Below, piece after piece: positions 1 to 36,782 of a stretch of 64,000 bases of DNA. This stretch comes from Hermodice carunculata (lineage: Eukaryota > Annelida > Polychaeta > Eunicida > Amphinomidae). Made by a program: the position numbers and the translations under genes. Below the pieces are notes generated by a model. The model was not told where the DNA came from. It was given only the letters and a program-made list of their open reading frames with translations, and did no database searches. Where the stretch lies: NCBI GenBank assembly GCA_964020975.1, contig OZ026619.1, forward strand, positions 87,237,706 to 87,301,705, read 5' to 3'. Every line of letters starts with the position of its first letter. Within the stretch, counting starts at the first letter, position 1.

Positions 1-315
1 TGTTTTATTTCCGTGAATTGATTGCTGGTATGGAGATGTGTTGTGAAAAACAGCAAGCTTATTAGTTATCGACGTCACTGCTTAATGATAGACCATTTCA
101 GTCAGCACAACGAAATGTCAGCCCAGCCCTTCGGGGAAAAATATTGTCCTGCCACAGTACAGATGAAAACTTTCCATCAAACGAGGATTGATTATACTAC
201 AGGCACTTAAGTTGTTGTCTTCGTGTGACAAGCAAAATGCACTTCAGGTAAAAGTGAACCGAACGGAAGAAACGAACAAGTTTGATATAGTTCAATGTAA
301 TCACCAAAGGTGTGT

Positions 316-361
<46 letters not shown>

Positions 362-1914
362 AGTCGGTAAGATGGTGGGATAAAAAGGTTCCTTCAGAGC
401 TACGTGCCGTCTACTCTCTATGCTGAGAGGTAGCTGCGGTTATGCAACAAGGCCGCAGAGATTTATTGGAATTTCACTTCAAGAGACACAGGTACGTGTA
501 AATAGAATAAGGTTGCAAATAAGCATCGCCTCGCTTGCAGCGAGCATGTCGTCGTTCTTCAACTGAATAACATTGGACAGTGCTGCCACCTGTTAGCCGT
601 CGACTGGGTATACATGGAGCAGTGGCATGATGTGCCATATTTGTGTCAAGAAAACTGGTAAATAAACAAAAACTGGAAACAGATTCAAGGAGAAATGTGT
701 TTATGTGACTCTGACAATCGGAAATGCACAAAACAGACTTTAAAAATGTAATATCCGCTCATCATCAAATCGATTTTTTCCGATGCTCAAACGGTTGATT
801 TCTAATGAATCATTCTAATTTCTGGTCATTTAGCCTGAATGGCGAACCTGTCGCACCAGTTGAAGGCGCTGAAGCAACTTCTAGTCACCGTACAGTTTCC
901 AATTTCAAAATTATTTGTTGGTAAATTCCACATCACCTGGCTTAACAACGTTCATCCAGATAATAGGGACCTACCTATGAACGAACGTTCTTTTATACTT
1001 TCGTTGTGCAATCAGGGATAACAGGAAAATAGCTAAAAAAAATTTTGTTCGATGTAGGCCCATGTCATTGGCCTCCATATCACTTAAGATTTTTGTGAAA
1101 ACACGCATCGAGCCAGGTTATCCATATAGACCTCAACATCATGCAAGCGGTTGATAAATTTTCTCTTCAGACCAGTTCGGTTTTACTTTACGTTTAGGCC
1201 TAGATTTATTGGCAAAAACAAGGGGAGGGTCACAACTTCACGAGTGAGTCAAGGACAATATGGTTGCGTAACTTTGCATCGTGCTACACTTAAGTGCAAG
1301 TGCAATATTCTAATGTAACCACTGAGCTATTTCTGACGATGCGCAACCATAGGCATAGGGAGCGGATGATTCATGAGCAACATTTAAACGACCATTATGA
1401 CTTTGACCTTCACTCTATTCTGACATAAGCTACATGAAGGTGATTGGTGCCGACGGTTGCTGGTTCTAGACCCGGTGGTACTTTCCATTGTCACAAAACA
1501 TATGATATAGCAAATTAGCATAAACTGAGAAAATTTACGACTTGAGTCAACACAGTTGTGCATTGAGTTAACATCACTCAAACCGGTTTATAACTTTTCA
1601 AATTAGACCTAGGGTAAACCGGCGTTTTTCACAAGTGGGTCATAACCGTAAAATAGGTCAAGGCTACAATAGTAGGCCTAAAACCAGCCAAGTGGAGCGT
1701 ACAAGTCACCAGCACGAAGCCAGTCTGTGGGGCGAGTCGATGCTCCATGTGTGTGGGTTTACTTTTATCCAGCCACTGGCTAGCTGTCCGTTTCCAATGT
1801 TCATACCACAGCAGCACCGGGGGAACCAGGCTAGCATGACCTGGGGGTGGAGGATAATACAGCTACAGTTAGGCCTACAGGATAAAAAACATGACTATTC
1901 TGCACACGTTATTC

Positions 1915-1917
<3 letters not shown>
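1..1917. other. no gene recognised
   Basis: Non-coding DNA left of the first recognised neurobeachin exon, probably intron of that gene. It contains a (GA)n tract at 319-359. A segment at 396-478 ending in a good donor (acacag|gtacgt) was examined as a possible PH-domain exon and not accepted because its best frame contains a stop. Confidence 0.6.
319..359. repeat. (GA)n microsatellite
   Basis: About 20 uninterrupted GA units. Confidence 0.95.
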
Positions 1918-1971
<54 letters not shown>

Positions 1972-2017
1972 CAACAATAATAATAATTATAATTATAATA
2001 ATAACAGCAACAACAAC

Positions 2018-2068
<51 letters not shown>
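1918..2068. repeat. (TAA)n microsatellite, interrupted
   Basis: About 150 bases of TAA units broken by short AAC and ATT blocks. It is followed by a 10+3+10 base hairpin (2098-2120, CCTGTGTCAC arms) and an (AAAAG)n-like purine tract (2133-2176). The runs of Ile, Tyr and Thr translated from it are artefacts. Confidence 0.95.
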
Positions 2069-2070
<2 letters not shown>

Positions 2071-2399
2071 GGTGGCTCTCCGCTTGTCTGCCTCGGTCCT
2101 GTGTCACTGTGTGACACAGGTGGCCTAGGGTTAAAAAAGAAAAGAAAAGAAAAGAACAGAAAAGAAAAGAAAAAAATCCATCCCTCACACACCCTATCCC
2201 CGCCTCTGAGGCTCAGGCTTTTCCCATGGGGGCTCAAGTATTGTCTATTGTCTTGATGCAAACTGTCAAGTCAGACCAAGTCATTGAATATATCAGCCAG
2301 CTTTGTATTTTGACCGTTTTAGCACACGCCTACTAATTTTATATGTCGTGTGAAGTAGACTGTACAAAAATACGATTATCTGCCAAAGACTGAAAGAAC

Positions 2400-2800
2400 T
2401 TTTGACGTTAAAACTTCCCGCGTTGATCAAGATGTTTGAGCCGTATTTTCTTACTGGCAATTCTTCTCATCAGATGGCAGCATCATACAAAGACGGGCAT
2501 TGACAGGGGGCAGCACGCTGTGGTGCTGAAACGTTTGTGTCGTCTGCACATTGATTTCTGTTCGGCCACAGGGTTGGACTGGAAACCGCGGCGTGTGGTC
2601 TCGTGTTATTCAGATACAACCTCGGTTGCTTCCAAACGACGTGTACTACGGTGTAGTACGGAGTATGGAAAGAATGTCGGTCGTTGAAGTTGATAGACTG
2701 GGCCGTCGTGGTGACACAGAATTCTGCTACATAGTGAAAAAGTGTTCAGTTTGTAGCGTTTTGTATCAAAACTGTACGGACCACCACTGAGATGGTTGTT
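2400..2800. other. higher-GC segment without assigned gene
   Basis: CpG-bearing, higher-complexity sequence with overlapping short open frames (up to 83 codons). None shows a domain I know. It ends just left of the 2836-5350 element. Confidence 0.3.
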
Positions 2801-2835
2801 CCAGTATCAGCAAAATAAGTGCGAGACATGTTGTA

Positions 2836-5350
2836 GGGTCTATTTGATTTATTGAATTTTGAAACCTTTATAGGAAACTGATACCAGTTTCAGAAACTAT
2901 TCATTCTTTTATTTCTAAACCCAAACTAGTTTCGCGAAACTGTGAAACCATCTTCAGAGATGGTTTCGCCTGACACTGACAGAACTGAAACCAGTTTTGT
3001 TAACCATCTGTTCTATTACTGTATTATTAATATTAACCTCGTTTCAAGTTTTTGCGGGGAAACACAAACTGGTACCATGGCAGCACGAGGCCATGATGAA
3101 GCACAAGGCTTCAGTTTGTTTGACAGTGGGACCAACCCCTGCAACAGCGTTAATCAGCTTCCATCGAATGGGTAAAAGGTTACACACAGCTTACCAGACA
3201 CCGGACTTTCATTCGTTGCTAAGCAGACTAGGTATCTCTTTGCATGTCTTTTTAAAATAAAGACTTAATATCCACATGCACCTGCTCAAGCAAGCATCAG
3301 TGTGTGGGGGTGGGAGAGGGAGCTTGATTGTCAAATGGACAAAGTCGATGCTGTATTTTCGTGGGTTTCAAAGAGACTGGCAAATTATTTTGCAGTCTGT
3401 AAAGAGGCTGTTTCTCTTTCACTGGGTTGTCCTCCAAGTCAATATGATACAGACAGATAATCATTTCTTTCTGTGTGTCACTCAAAAAGTACCAGATGAA
3501 GATGACTTTGGTATTTTGAAGCCCTAAATTTCTTAAAAAAAAAAAAAAAAAACCCCACTTTCTCACGCGAAGATGTCGTAGCCCTGACTGTGACAGCAAT
3601 ACATGTATGCCCATATGTCCCCATGATCTTCATATGTTGGACCTGTGTATTGTGGCAGGAAATTAATATGCATCTTGTGTATTACAGTTAAGCCTATGTT
3701 CAAGTGAAGAGTTGCCAGATGTTAACTCATCAATCTTTTGCCACTCTTGTCCAACCTTTTTAATGAAAAACAAACCTTTTTCAAACCTTTTTCTAACACT
3801 TTTTAAACCCATTTCCTTCTAATGTATTCAAACACTTTTCAATACTTTCAAGCCTTTTTTGACCTTTTGTCAACCTATTTTATTAAAAAGTTGAAAGCAT
3901 TTGAAATGGTTTGCAACTATTTCAACTATTTGAAATCCTTTCAACTTTTTTTCCAACCTTTACAAAACCTTCTGTCAACCTTTATGAAACCTTTTCCATA
4001 ACTGCCCAAACCCCAGTGAAATTATTTTTACAAGACGCACCCACACATTCCACAACATTTGGCTGGTAACCTGCGGATGGGCTTAACTGTAGTCTGACAT
4101 ACATAGACTGTCAAAATAAATATAAACATTTATTTCAAGGGCCTGTATCACTTTAAACCTGGCAATTTTTTAACAAGCTTGTATGATCAAGGCATGCCCT
4201 GCAAATGCAAATTATACCTTACCACTGATCTTAACAAGAAATCATGAACAGGTCTATCTCAAGTCACTTTCCCTGAAAAATGATGATATCTATTAATGTA
4301 ATGTTGGACATGAAACTGCCTGTGTGTCCATAATTTTTCACATTAAAGAACAAAATATTGCTTATTCAACATAATTCAAGTCTCCATGATTGCTTGTCTT
4401 TGGCATTTCCAGAACACTGTGGCAGTTGTCACAAAATATGTGGACAATTTCATGAATGCTGTTGTGGACTGCAGATACTGCCACAAGAAATAAATTAGAA
4501 ATGTGCCTAATGCTATGATTGTTTCCCATGCAGTACAGTAAGATCTAAGATCAAGACCTGCTTGAACACAGGAATTGATGGCTTTCCACAACCCTTGGTC
4601 GTTCTGTGCTGTAGGGACATATATGTCAGCTCATGGGCTTTTATATTTGAAATCCTGAAAAAGTCTGGGAGTCCTTGTCATTGTAAAATGCCACAACCCC
4701 TTCTACAAAGCCTTGAACTCATGGCTTCCAAATGCGGGGGATACCCCTCAAGCCCCCTAGTAGGCCTATGTGGCAAATTAAGTGTGCCAGATCATCTTTC
4801 TGCAGCAGCAAATGTTCTGGTGAATCATCAATCCATTCAAATATAAACAAATATTGTATACATCTTCTCTGTGACTGTGATAGAATGTCCGTATTCACTT
4901 TAAATCTTCACCACTGTTGTCATGCAGTTATTACCATGGTTGTGATGCTGTAGACCAATAGTTTTCAGTAGTTTGAGACCTGTAGTGTTGTAGGGCTTAT
5001 GCATTGGCCAATTTTCTGAAAAATGGTGCTGTGGTGAAGACCACTGTTAAGAGTTCCATGGGTGATAGATAATATGCCCAACCTATGAGAAAAAAATAAC
5101 TACATGTAGTTATGTAACACAGCATCCAGTTTTACAGAAACTGGTTTGGGTTTTCCGAAAACCGTTGATTAAGAAACAGGCAGTTACATGGAACTATAGT
5201 TTAATCCTAATCACCAGTTTGAATGAAATCAAATATGGTTTCAAAACCAGTTTAAAACCAAAATTTTGGAAACTACTTGTTTTATTTTACAAAGAAACCT
5301 AAACTGCTCATCAAAACTGAGACTGGTTTCAATGCATATCAAACAGACCT
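2836..5350. mobile_element. 2.5 kb element or composite with inverted ends
   Basis: The left end (gggtctatttgat) and right end (atcaaacagacctt) are inverted copies. Both 150-220 bp flanks are filled with words of the type AAACYRGTTT and GAAACCA, themselves partly palindromic (for example GAAACCATCT and AGATGGTTTC at 2944-2967). The 2 kb interior lacks these words, has no protein-coding capacity I can support, and includes a decayed satellite at 3750-3999. It may be one non-autonomous DNA element or two facing short copies. Confidence 0.4.
3750..3999. repeat. degenerate CAACCTTTTT satellite
   Basis: About 250 bases in which words such as caaccttttt, aaaccttttt and caactattt recur every 10-15 bases with heavy decay. 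The period is not constant. Confidence 0.55.
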
Positions 5351-5699
5351 TTAGTCTCACAGCATATGAGAGGTTAAATACACTGCCAACACCTAGGCAT
5401 GTATGCCTACATTTTTAGGTCCTTTACTTTATTTTAGAATATTATGTATTAAAACACACACATGCATGCACACACAAAGTGAGAGAAAAGAAAGTTAATA
5501 AACCATTTACTCCTGACAGATACAAGTATTGATGGAATAATTGGTTCTTCCTCACAGACAACAAATGTTTTGGGGTTTTTTTTTCCCAGGCACTGATACA
5601 CCAGTAATCAGTGGCCTGTTATTATTATTATGTATCCATGTTGTGTGTGTATCTATGAGTTATATATATGTTTTGACCATACATTAAAATATGTTTATG

Positions 5700-6110
5700 A
5701 TTTGATTAGGTCCCCGCATCATGGATGCTGGAGCCCCATAGTACTCATTCAGTCCATCTGTCCGTCCATACGTTGTTCGTTTTCAGGCAATAACTAATTC
5801 CACATTATTTTTCAGCTGCCTTCAAAGGTGCTCAAATTATGCATCTAGGTCAAACCTTAGCTGGGATTGTTTATGGGTGACCTTGACTTTAAGATCAAGG
5901 TCACAGGGGCTTGCAACTAAAAATGGGAGTTTTATGCAATATCTCCAGAACAATTCAATGCAAGTTCATCAAACTTGGTCACAATATGTGTTCATATAGT
6001 TGGAATTCAGTTGTGATTGCCATTGAGTGTCCTTGACCTCCAGGAAAAGTCACATGACTACAAAAGATATGATGCTTGCGGGCCGTGATTACCTGGTCAT
6101 TGTTCTGGTT
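5700..6110. repeat. interspersed repeat (GGTCCCCGCATC type)
   Basis: It starts with an imperfect hairpin (ggtccccgcatc / gatgctggagcc). It continues with phrases such as gtccgtccatacg, gaccttgactttaag, atcaaggtcacagg and tcatcaaacttggtcac. Such wording is typical of interspersed repeats in molluscs and other lophotrochozoans. No coding capacity. Confidence 0.5.
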
Positions 6111-6228
6111 GTGCAGGGTCACAGGACAAGTCACTGCCTTTTGTCTACCACTTCATAGTACATGTGAACATGTAATATTCAATATAGTACTTTAAATGTA
6201 GATTGATTTTTGCCCTCTTTTTTTCCAG

Positions 6229-30249
<24,021 letters not shown>

Positions 30250-32356
30250 TGACTGCCACGGTGAACTAACCAACCCATCCCCCCTCCCCCCCAACATAGA
30301 CTGGTCCCACACAAATGGGACACAGACAAAACTAGTGTTTTTAAACTTCCTGCCATGAAGAAAACATTAATTTCAGCATATTCTGGGTTGGAATTAAGCT
30401 TGATCGAACATGAGTGTGGTTTGAACACAAGAAAGTTTATGTGAGTCATGTTTACAAGTATCTAAGCTGTATAGAAATTGATGTCCCATTTGTGGCATTT
30501 GTTTAATTTTTTTTTTTTTTTTTTTTTTTGGACATGGATTTAGAATTGTGTGAATGTTTACAGACACTGTGATGCAACTCCACAGCCAGGGTCATGTATT
30601 TTTATGAAAATCAAAGACTCTGTTCTGGAAGGCACAGACTACATGTAGGTACAGCAGAGGGAAGTTTTCTACTAGTTTTTTTGGTTAGGGGCCAAAGTTC
30701 ACAGAGTGCACAGGAGTCTATATGAAATATAAATATGTATGTATATTGCGGTTAAATGATTCTAATTATATTAATTTCCTTAAAAAGGAATGAAGAACTG
30801 ATTATATAGACATTTTATAGAATCATTCCAAAGGTTTTTTGCTTATCTTGTGCAATGATTGTTTGTGAACCTTGATAGAAATTGCATGTTATTACGAGTC
30901 GGACAAGTCTTAGTTTGCTTGTCTCAGAAATTGGTTGGTAGAGATATTCCATTATGTTTAAGTGGGTACCAAACAGACATACCTTGGCACATAGCACTGG
31001 TGTTGTTGTTATACCACCTCAAAATTCAGTCAAGTGTCATAGTTCTGTATTTGATTAAATATGAACATTCCTATTAGTCAGTGTGTATGCTAAGACAAAA
31101 TGTAGATAACACATTCCACACAGTAAAGTGAACCTATTGTTACTGATTAAATACCATGTGATATGTATGATAATAATTATAACAAACCCAACAGTTTTTG
31201 TTTTTCTTTGTTTTTCCTGTAAAGCTGAAGCATATTATTATTGAATACCTAAATGTCTCCCAAGGAAGTACCTCTAAAGACGGAACATTTTTGGGGGGTT
31301 ATAAAAAATATCAATTTGATAGCAATCGAGCGAAACTATAATTTATATACATAGCACAAGAGCTCTGCTGGTAAATTACATAATATTACAATGAAGGAAA
31401 CAGGCTCATGTATAAATTGATTGTGTTGCATGAAGACAAATTATCGATAAAACTTGAATTGTGGGAGGCTCAAATCAAAATGATTCTCACATGTTTATTT
31501 CACAGCAAAGAAGCTTAAATTGTGACCAAAAAATCGTGTCATTTGGGCCTTCTTTCATGTAAAAATGTGCATACAGATACATGACATGAACAGTATGAAT
31601 TGAATTGTGTGTGAACACAAAATATTCAGGAGTGGCAGACTGGAGATTCAACTTGCAAGTCAGTTCAAAACTAATGCAGAGGTGATTTGAAGTACCTTTC
31701 TGTGAAGAGAAAACTCGAATTGATACCAGAGGATATTTTTTTTTGTAAATTTAAATATGAATTCTTTCATGGTTAAGTTGGTGTAAATGTAGCATGCATC
31801 TGCTTAAAAGGTATTTGAATATTGAATGATGCGCCAATGTCTTCATGATTTTTTACCAGCAGTACATGTACCTTTTATCATCAGCTGCCCAATGTTGCCA
31901 CCAGAGGGCACCTCATGTTACACTTGCTAGAAGGAGCAGCAGGGCACATGTACTCAGTGATACCACAGAATAGCAAGCAGTTGCATTAGTGAAAGTAATC
32001 TAGGAAAAAGGCAGTGGCTGTCTGAATGATACAAAAAGCAGACAGCAGGTAGTTATGCTTAGACAGAGTCAAGTGCAGCCAAAGTAAAGATTCAAATTGA
32101 ACCAAAGACTATGCAGTGCTTACACTGTGAGTAGGGTTGTAGCTCAGTGTATATAATAGCCTGTTGGGATGCTTGGATGCTTGTATGCTGTATACAAGCT
32201 TATTCAATACAGCCTTTTTCACCATTATATCAGTTGTGGAAAATGGTTTGATGGGTCGATTGACTATCTATATGGAATAGATTAGTTGAGCTGGAAGCCC
32301 ATGCATTGCCAAGACACATCTAAGTGTCACTACAAGTTCACTAACACAGAGGCTAC

Positions 32357-32362
32357 AATAAA
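32357..32362 (+). terminator. possible internal poly(A) signal AATAAA
   Basis: A canonical hexamer in ctacAATAAAatgg, 2.1 kb after the stop codon. It could give a shorter neurobeachin 3' UTR. No strong GT-rich element is obvious just downstream. Confidence 0.25.
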
Positions 32363-34587
32363 ATGGATTTTCATGAAATGTTTTGCTATTTGAATGTCAA
32401 AGATCGGCAGCCACAGTTGAGTAAGTGCAATACAGCTGTTGCATCAAAGTGTTCCTGTTTCTGTAGTTGATCATGAATAAGTTTCCCTTTCCCACAGGAC
32501 ATCTACTTGTTGAAGTAGTATCAGTATTGTGTAGTTTTCATGGGGTATGACAAGTTATTAGGACATCTAGGCACAAGTGTATTTCTAGTGGGTCAGAGAT
32601 TATCATTATTATTATCATCATTATTATTATAATTATTACTACAACAACAACAAAGTATACTGAGGCTTGAGACCATGTAAAAAGGTTGCCTTGGGTTTGA
32701 TCATTCTGTGAGTAGATGCCCCAGAATTAAACAACATGTGATTAACAAGTAACATGTACCCAGTTCACCCATATTCAAAATACCCTGGGCACTGTTGAAC
32801 TACACATGCATGTATTAGATAGATTAAAAGTAGAATGCTTAACTCACTGGAGGGCACCACTTGTCAAAAGTAACTCCTGATACTTCCCGCCATGTCTGAG
32901 TAGTCAGGAGATGTCTTGATTGGTGGTACCTCCTATTGGTTAAAGTGCTCAGGCTTGTCCCCTTTAGATAATATGATGTGAACACTGCTTACTTCAGGTT
33001 TTTAGCTTGGCTGTCAGAGGGCAAAATTGTGCTTTTAAAAGCAAGAATGTTGTGGTAAATACAATGCATATCACTGTATGCCACAAGATCAGCTGCATAG
33101 TATAACCACGAGGAACATGTAAGTTTGCTCTGTTGTTAGTTCTAGCAATTGTCCAGGGACTAAGTAACATGTTGATGAGCATATTATTGATAACATTTAT
33201 CATTTGAGTACTCTGATTGTGCTATACACCTTCCTCCCCCGAAGAAACTAATCAAATGCTTTTCATTTTTGCAACATGAAAATTTTTTGAGTGTATATAA
33301 ACAGGTACCAGTCATACTTGTAAAACAGGACACTGTTCAGCATGTTCTTAATGAACCAAGCTTGTACATGCAAACAAAGCTATATGGTGAATGGTAAATT
33401 TTTTACTAGATCTGGATTTCTATCATTTATACTGCACATATATTCTCAATGTAACTGTTAAAAGTTGTAATTCAAAGTTGCCATCACTGCAAATAACTTC
33501 TGTGTTTGGTCCATAAAAAAATTGTTATTCTCCTGGCAAATATTCTGGGTTGTGGGGCTTTTTTTGTATTTTGTTTTTGTTTTTTTGTTTTTTTTTTTTT
33601 TTTTGTTTTTGTTTTTTGTTTTTTTGGTAATCATAGGTGTTCTTGGCAAAAATGTGATTTTGAGTACATATATTAGACAATTTGAGATGGAGGAGCAAGA
33701 AAAAAGAGGCAAATGTGCACTTGAGGATGGAGAAATATGCATATCAGGTCCAGCTGCAACTGCTTAGACCACACACTACTCAGCCCAGATGCACAATAGC
33801 ACACCTGTTGGTGAAACCCCCAAAAACATGCAAATTTATTTCACATTTTCTCAGATTTGTTTATTTATTTATTTATTTTTTTGCTGGCAGGACACATGTA
33901 ACAATTGTAAAACCTTGATCATTATGTATCCCCAAATTGTCATAACAATGCAGTAAATCCAAACTTACAAGTTATTGGCATACCACTTTCATACATTTGG
34001 CCAAACATATGGTAACTTGCCTTCACCGACTCCAATGCTCTAATTAACCCTGTTGGCTTCGTACTGTAACAATTTGACAGCCACTCCAGGTAAAGTAAAT
34101 TTGAAAGTACCTGTAAACATTTTGTATAAGATTGCAGAATACATCTATGGAAAGTTGTAATTTTGGGGGACAAACTGTTTTCAAAGTTCCTCCATCTCTG
34201 AGTTAAAGCAGCTATGATACAGCACCATGGGATGCTTAGCCAATGCATTTAGTGGATATGTACTCACTTGTTAGTAAATGCTATATGTATATCAAGCACG
34301 GGAGGTGTGTATATATTCTTACTGGACTCTATGTACATGGATAAGAATTTATTAATGACCATTATATGTAACTTATCACAAATGTTGGATTCTTTTTAAA
34401 TGGGATGGAATAAATATTGTTTAAAAGGAAAGAGTGCTATAGATATATTATTATACTTGTAGAATAGAGCTCGCGAAATAGAGCTGTATGTCACCAGCAA
34501 GATGATATGTATCAAGCCTACAGCTTTATGTCCGGCTTCAAGTAGACAAAATAAAATCCATGCCTTTTGTATTGTGGACACACAAGC

Positions 34588-34593
34588 AATAAA
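34588..34593 (+). terminator. probable neurobeachin poly(A) signal AATAAA
   Basis: A canonical hexamer in aagcAATAAAagat, followed 20-40 bases on by T/G-rich sequence (gtgaattgttttgtttctg), the usual layout of a cleavage site near 34610. Further hexamers at about 34407 and 34549 precede it. Repeats resume about 130 bp later. Confidence 0.45.
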
Positions 34594-34744
34594 AGATATT
34601 TGCGTTCCACCAAATGTGAATTGTTTTGTTTCTGATCTCTAGCTGTGAATTTTGCATCAATAGAAAATTTCATATTTTTGCCTAGATAAGTTTCACTACC
34701 TAAACTTTTTGCTATCGATTGTGCCTTTGTGGTCAATGCACCAG

Positions 34745-34790
34745 TTAAAGAGCCTTCTACACGAAATGACCTGTGTAGAAGGCTCTTTAA
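34745..34790. repeat. perfect 18-base inverted repeat with TTAA ends
   Basis: The arm TTAAAGAGCCTTCTACAC is repeated in reverse after a 10-base spacer. Confidence 0.9.
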
Positions 34791-35420
34791 TGAGGTTTTT
34801 CAATCCAGCTTTCTGCAGTCCCAAACAAGTTTGGATGTATTGTGTTGCTGCATTTTTGATAGGATATGGACTTCCAAACAAGCTTAGCACAGTCCAAAGG
34901 GTTGTCCCTCCTAGGACCCTTGTGCTGCCAGTGGGACTTGTCTGCATGAAGCTATGCTGTCGGGAACAACACAATTCTTGCTACACATCATGGACTCCCA
35001 ATTAGTCAGGGTTCATCAGAAGAACACGGGAGAAGTCAATGGCCGAGTGGGCCCCCAGAGCTGCCAAGGCCATCGAGAGGCCTGCCTCGTGGTCCAGATC
35101 CTGTGATCTGGCAGCAAAGAGTGTGCCAACTCCCTGAGAAAGGGGCAGACAGCGCCCTCTACTGGCTGCATCATGGCAACCCTTCCTGGTGCAGAACATG
35201 GTGTTGCCAGAATGTTTCTCAACCCGGGTACAACTAGCAGTGGCCTAATCTGGTCTGCTACTGCAAGTCTAGTCCATGACTGGCTCCCCATTTAGGCACA
35301 AGGTCATGGCACAACCTCCTGACAGCCGTCACACAGCTTTATATGTTGCGGTTCTAATGCTGAGTCTCACTTTGCCAGGTTTTGATATCTGGTGAGTGCC
35401 ATGGTGTTGACAGCTGCAGA

Positions 35421-36112
35421 GGAGCCTGAGCAATATGCACAATAGTACTTCCATATTTATACAGGTTAGACAGGGAAAGGTTAGCTTATGGAGAGTATAG
35501 AGTTTGTATATAAATATAAATACATATATATCATTGTATGTATGGAAATAGAAGCTTACTTGATTACTCTTGTCCTTGGTAACCATTACTTGAGCAAGGC
35601 AAGACTGAACTAGCAATATTCCTATTTCATAACTTGCCTCTGAATAATTCAACACAACCTAGAATTTTCACTAGTGGAATTTGGACTTATTGTTCCAAAA
35701 AACTACTGTTAGGAGAGGCATAGAAAAAGAACCAAGGAGCCTACAACTGTTGTAGACTCCTAGGTTCAACAGGACAAAAATACAACATTTAGCCCATATG
35801 CTGTGTAGTATGTAGTGAGTGGCAACTACAACATAGGCCTACAAAGCAGGACGCCAGGTGTAGTGAGCATAGATGGTTCTGACAAACAAGAAGTTCTGAT
35901 GCACATGTTGCTGGTAGTGAGTAGTGAGTAGTCACTTTACCATGTAAGTCCTTATTTATTTGTTGTATTTTTGTGTCTTTTTGCCCAGAACCACTTCCTA
36001 GTAGTCATTGCCCTATTCCGCAGTCTGAACTCTTTACCCTCCATAAGTTAACCTGTCCCTGTCTAACCTATATACATATGGAAGTACTATTGTCCATATT
36101 GCACATGCTCCT
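35421..36112. repeat. long inverted repeat, about 90-base arms
   Basis: Left arm 35421-35513 (ggagcctgagcaatatg ... cagggaaaggttagcttatg) is matched in reverse at 36025-36112 at roughly 85-90 percent. The 510 bp centre includes a short hairpin at 35731-35765 (caaggagcctacaac). Confidence 0.75.
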
Positions 36113-36782
36113 ATGTAAAATTTTGACATAGGCTGTATCAGCCCAAATAAAGGGTCTTCAGCAGGTAACTACTCAACATGTTTCGGAGCCTATTACCAGT
36201 ACATGTCTCTCTAAGTAGCAGCTCCTTGTCTAAGCTAAATATTCAGCAAAGACAACCCACATAATAATGAATAAATATGAACGTGACAAATGATGAATTA
36301 GCTAAATACGTGAAGTTTTGCTTATGCAGAGCTGCATTATGAAAGAAGAATACCTGTCAAACAAACCATAATTACTAAATTTGTATAGTACAGGTTCAGA
36401 TAAGAACAATTTGACTTTCCCCTGAACCAACATTTACCCTTTCTAGCTGGACAGCTTATCCTAGTTAAACCACCCGCCAGTGTATAACTTATGTGGAAAC
36501 AAGCTGTGGCATTATATTCAGTCCCAGTGATTGTAAAATAAATAGTTGCAGCTAGACCACCTGTACAAACCAAGGGAAATCCTAACAAGGACTGCAACAA
36601 TAGACATCCTGCACCAGAAATGTAAAACAAACTCCATGATGACACCTACGCCTCAAAAAATTAAGCTCTATTTCACTGCCAACCGAGTCAATGTGTCAAT
36701 GTAATGTGTCAGGTTTGTGACATTCGAGAAAATACTGTCAATTTTGAGTAATTTTGCTATTATTGAGTAAATGTGCATTTAG

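Larger units (their letters stand above)
30250..34610 (+). other. probable neurobeachin 3' untranslated region
   Basis: This 4.3 kb A/T-rich stretch follows the stop codon and contains no coding exon I can support. It has T-runs at about 30509-30529 and 33560-33630. No transposon family of the window was recognised in it, in contrast to the introns and to the DNA beyond 34.7 kb. That freedom from repeats is consistent with transcribed UTR, but the extent is inferred only from the last good poly(A) signal. Confidence 0.5.

Noticed and set aside
396-478. Possible PH-domain exon of neurobeachin (SELRAVYS followed by a good donor acacag|gtacgt)
   Set aside because: The resemblance to FSEIRAVFS is only seven residues long, the frame hits a stop right after it, and the rest does not resemble RRYLLQN.ALE.F.
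1918-2068. Long Ile/Tyr/Thr-repeat open frames on both strands
   Set aside because: They are translations of a (TAA)n microsatellite.
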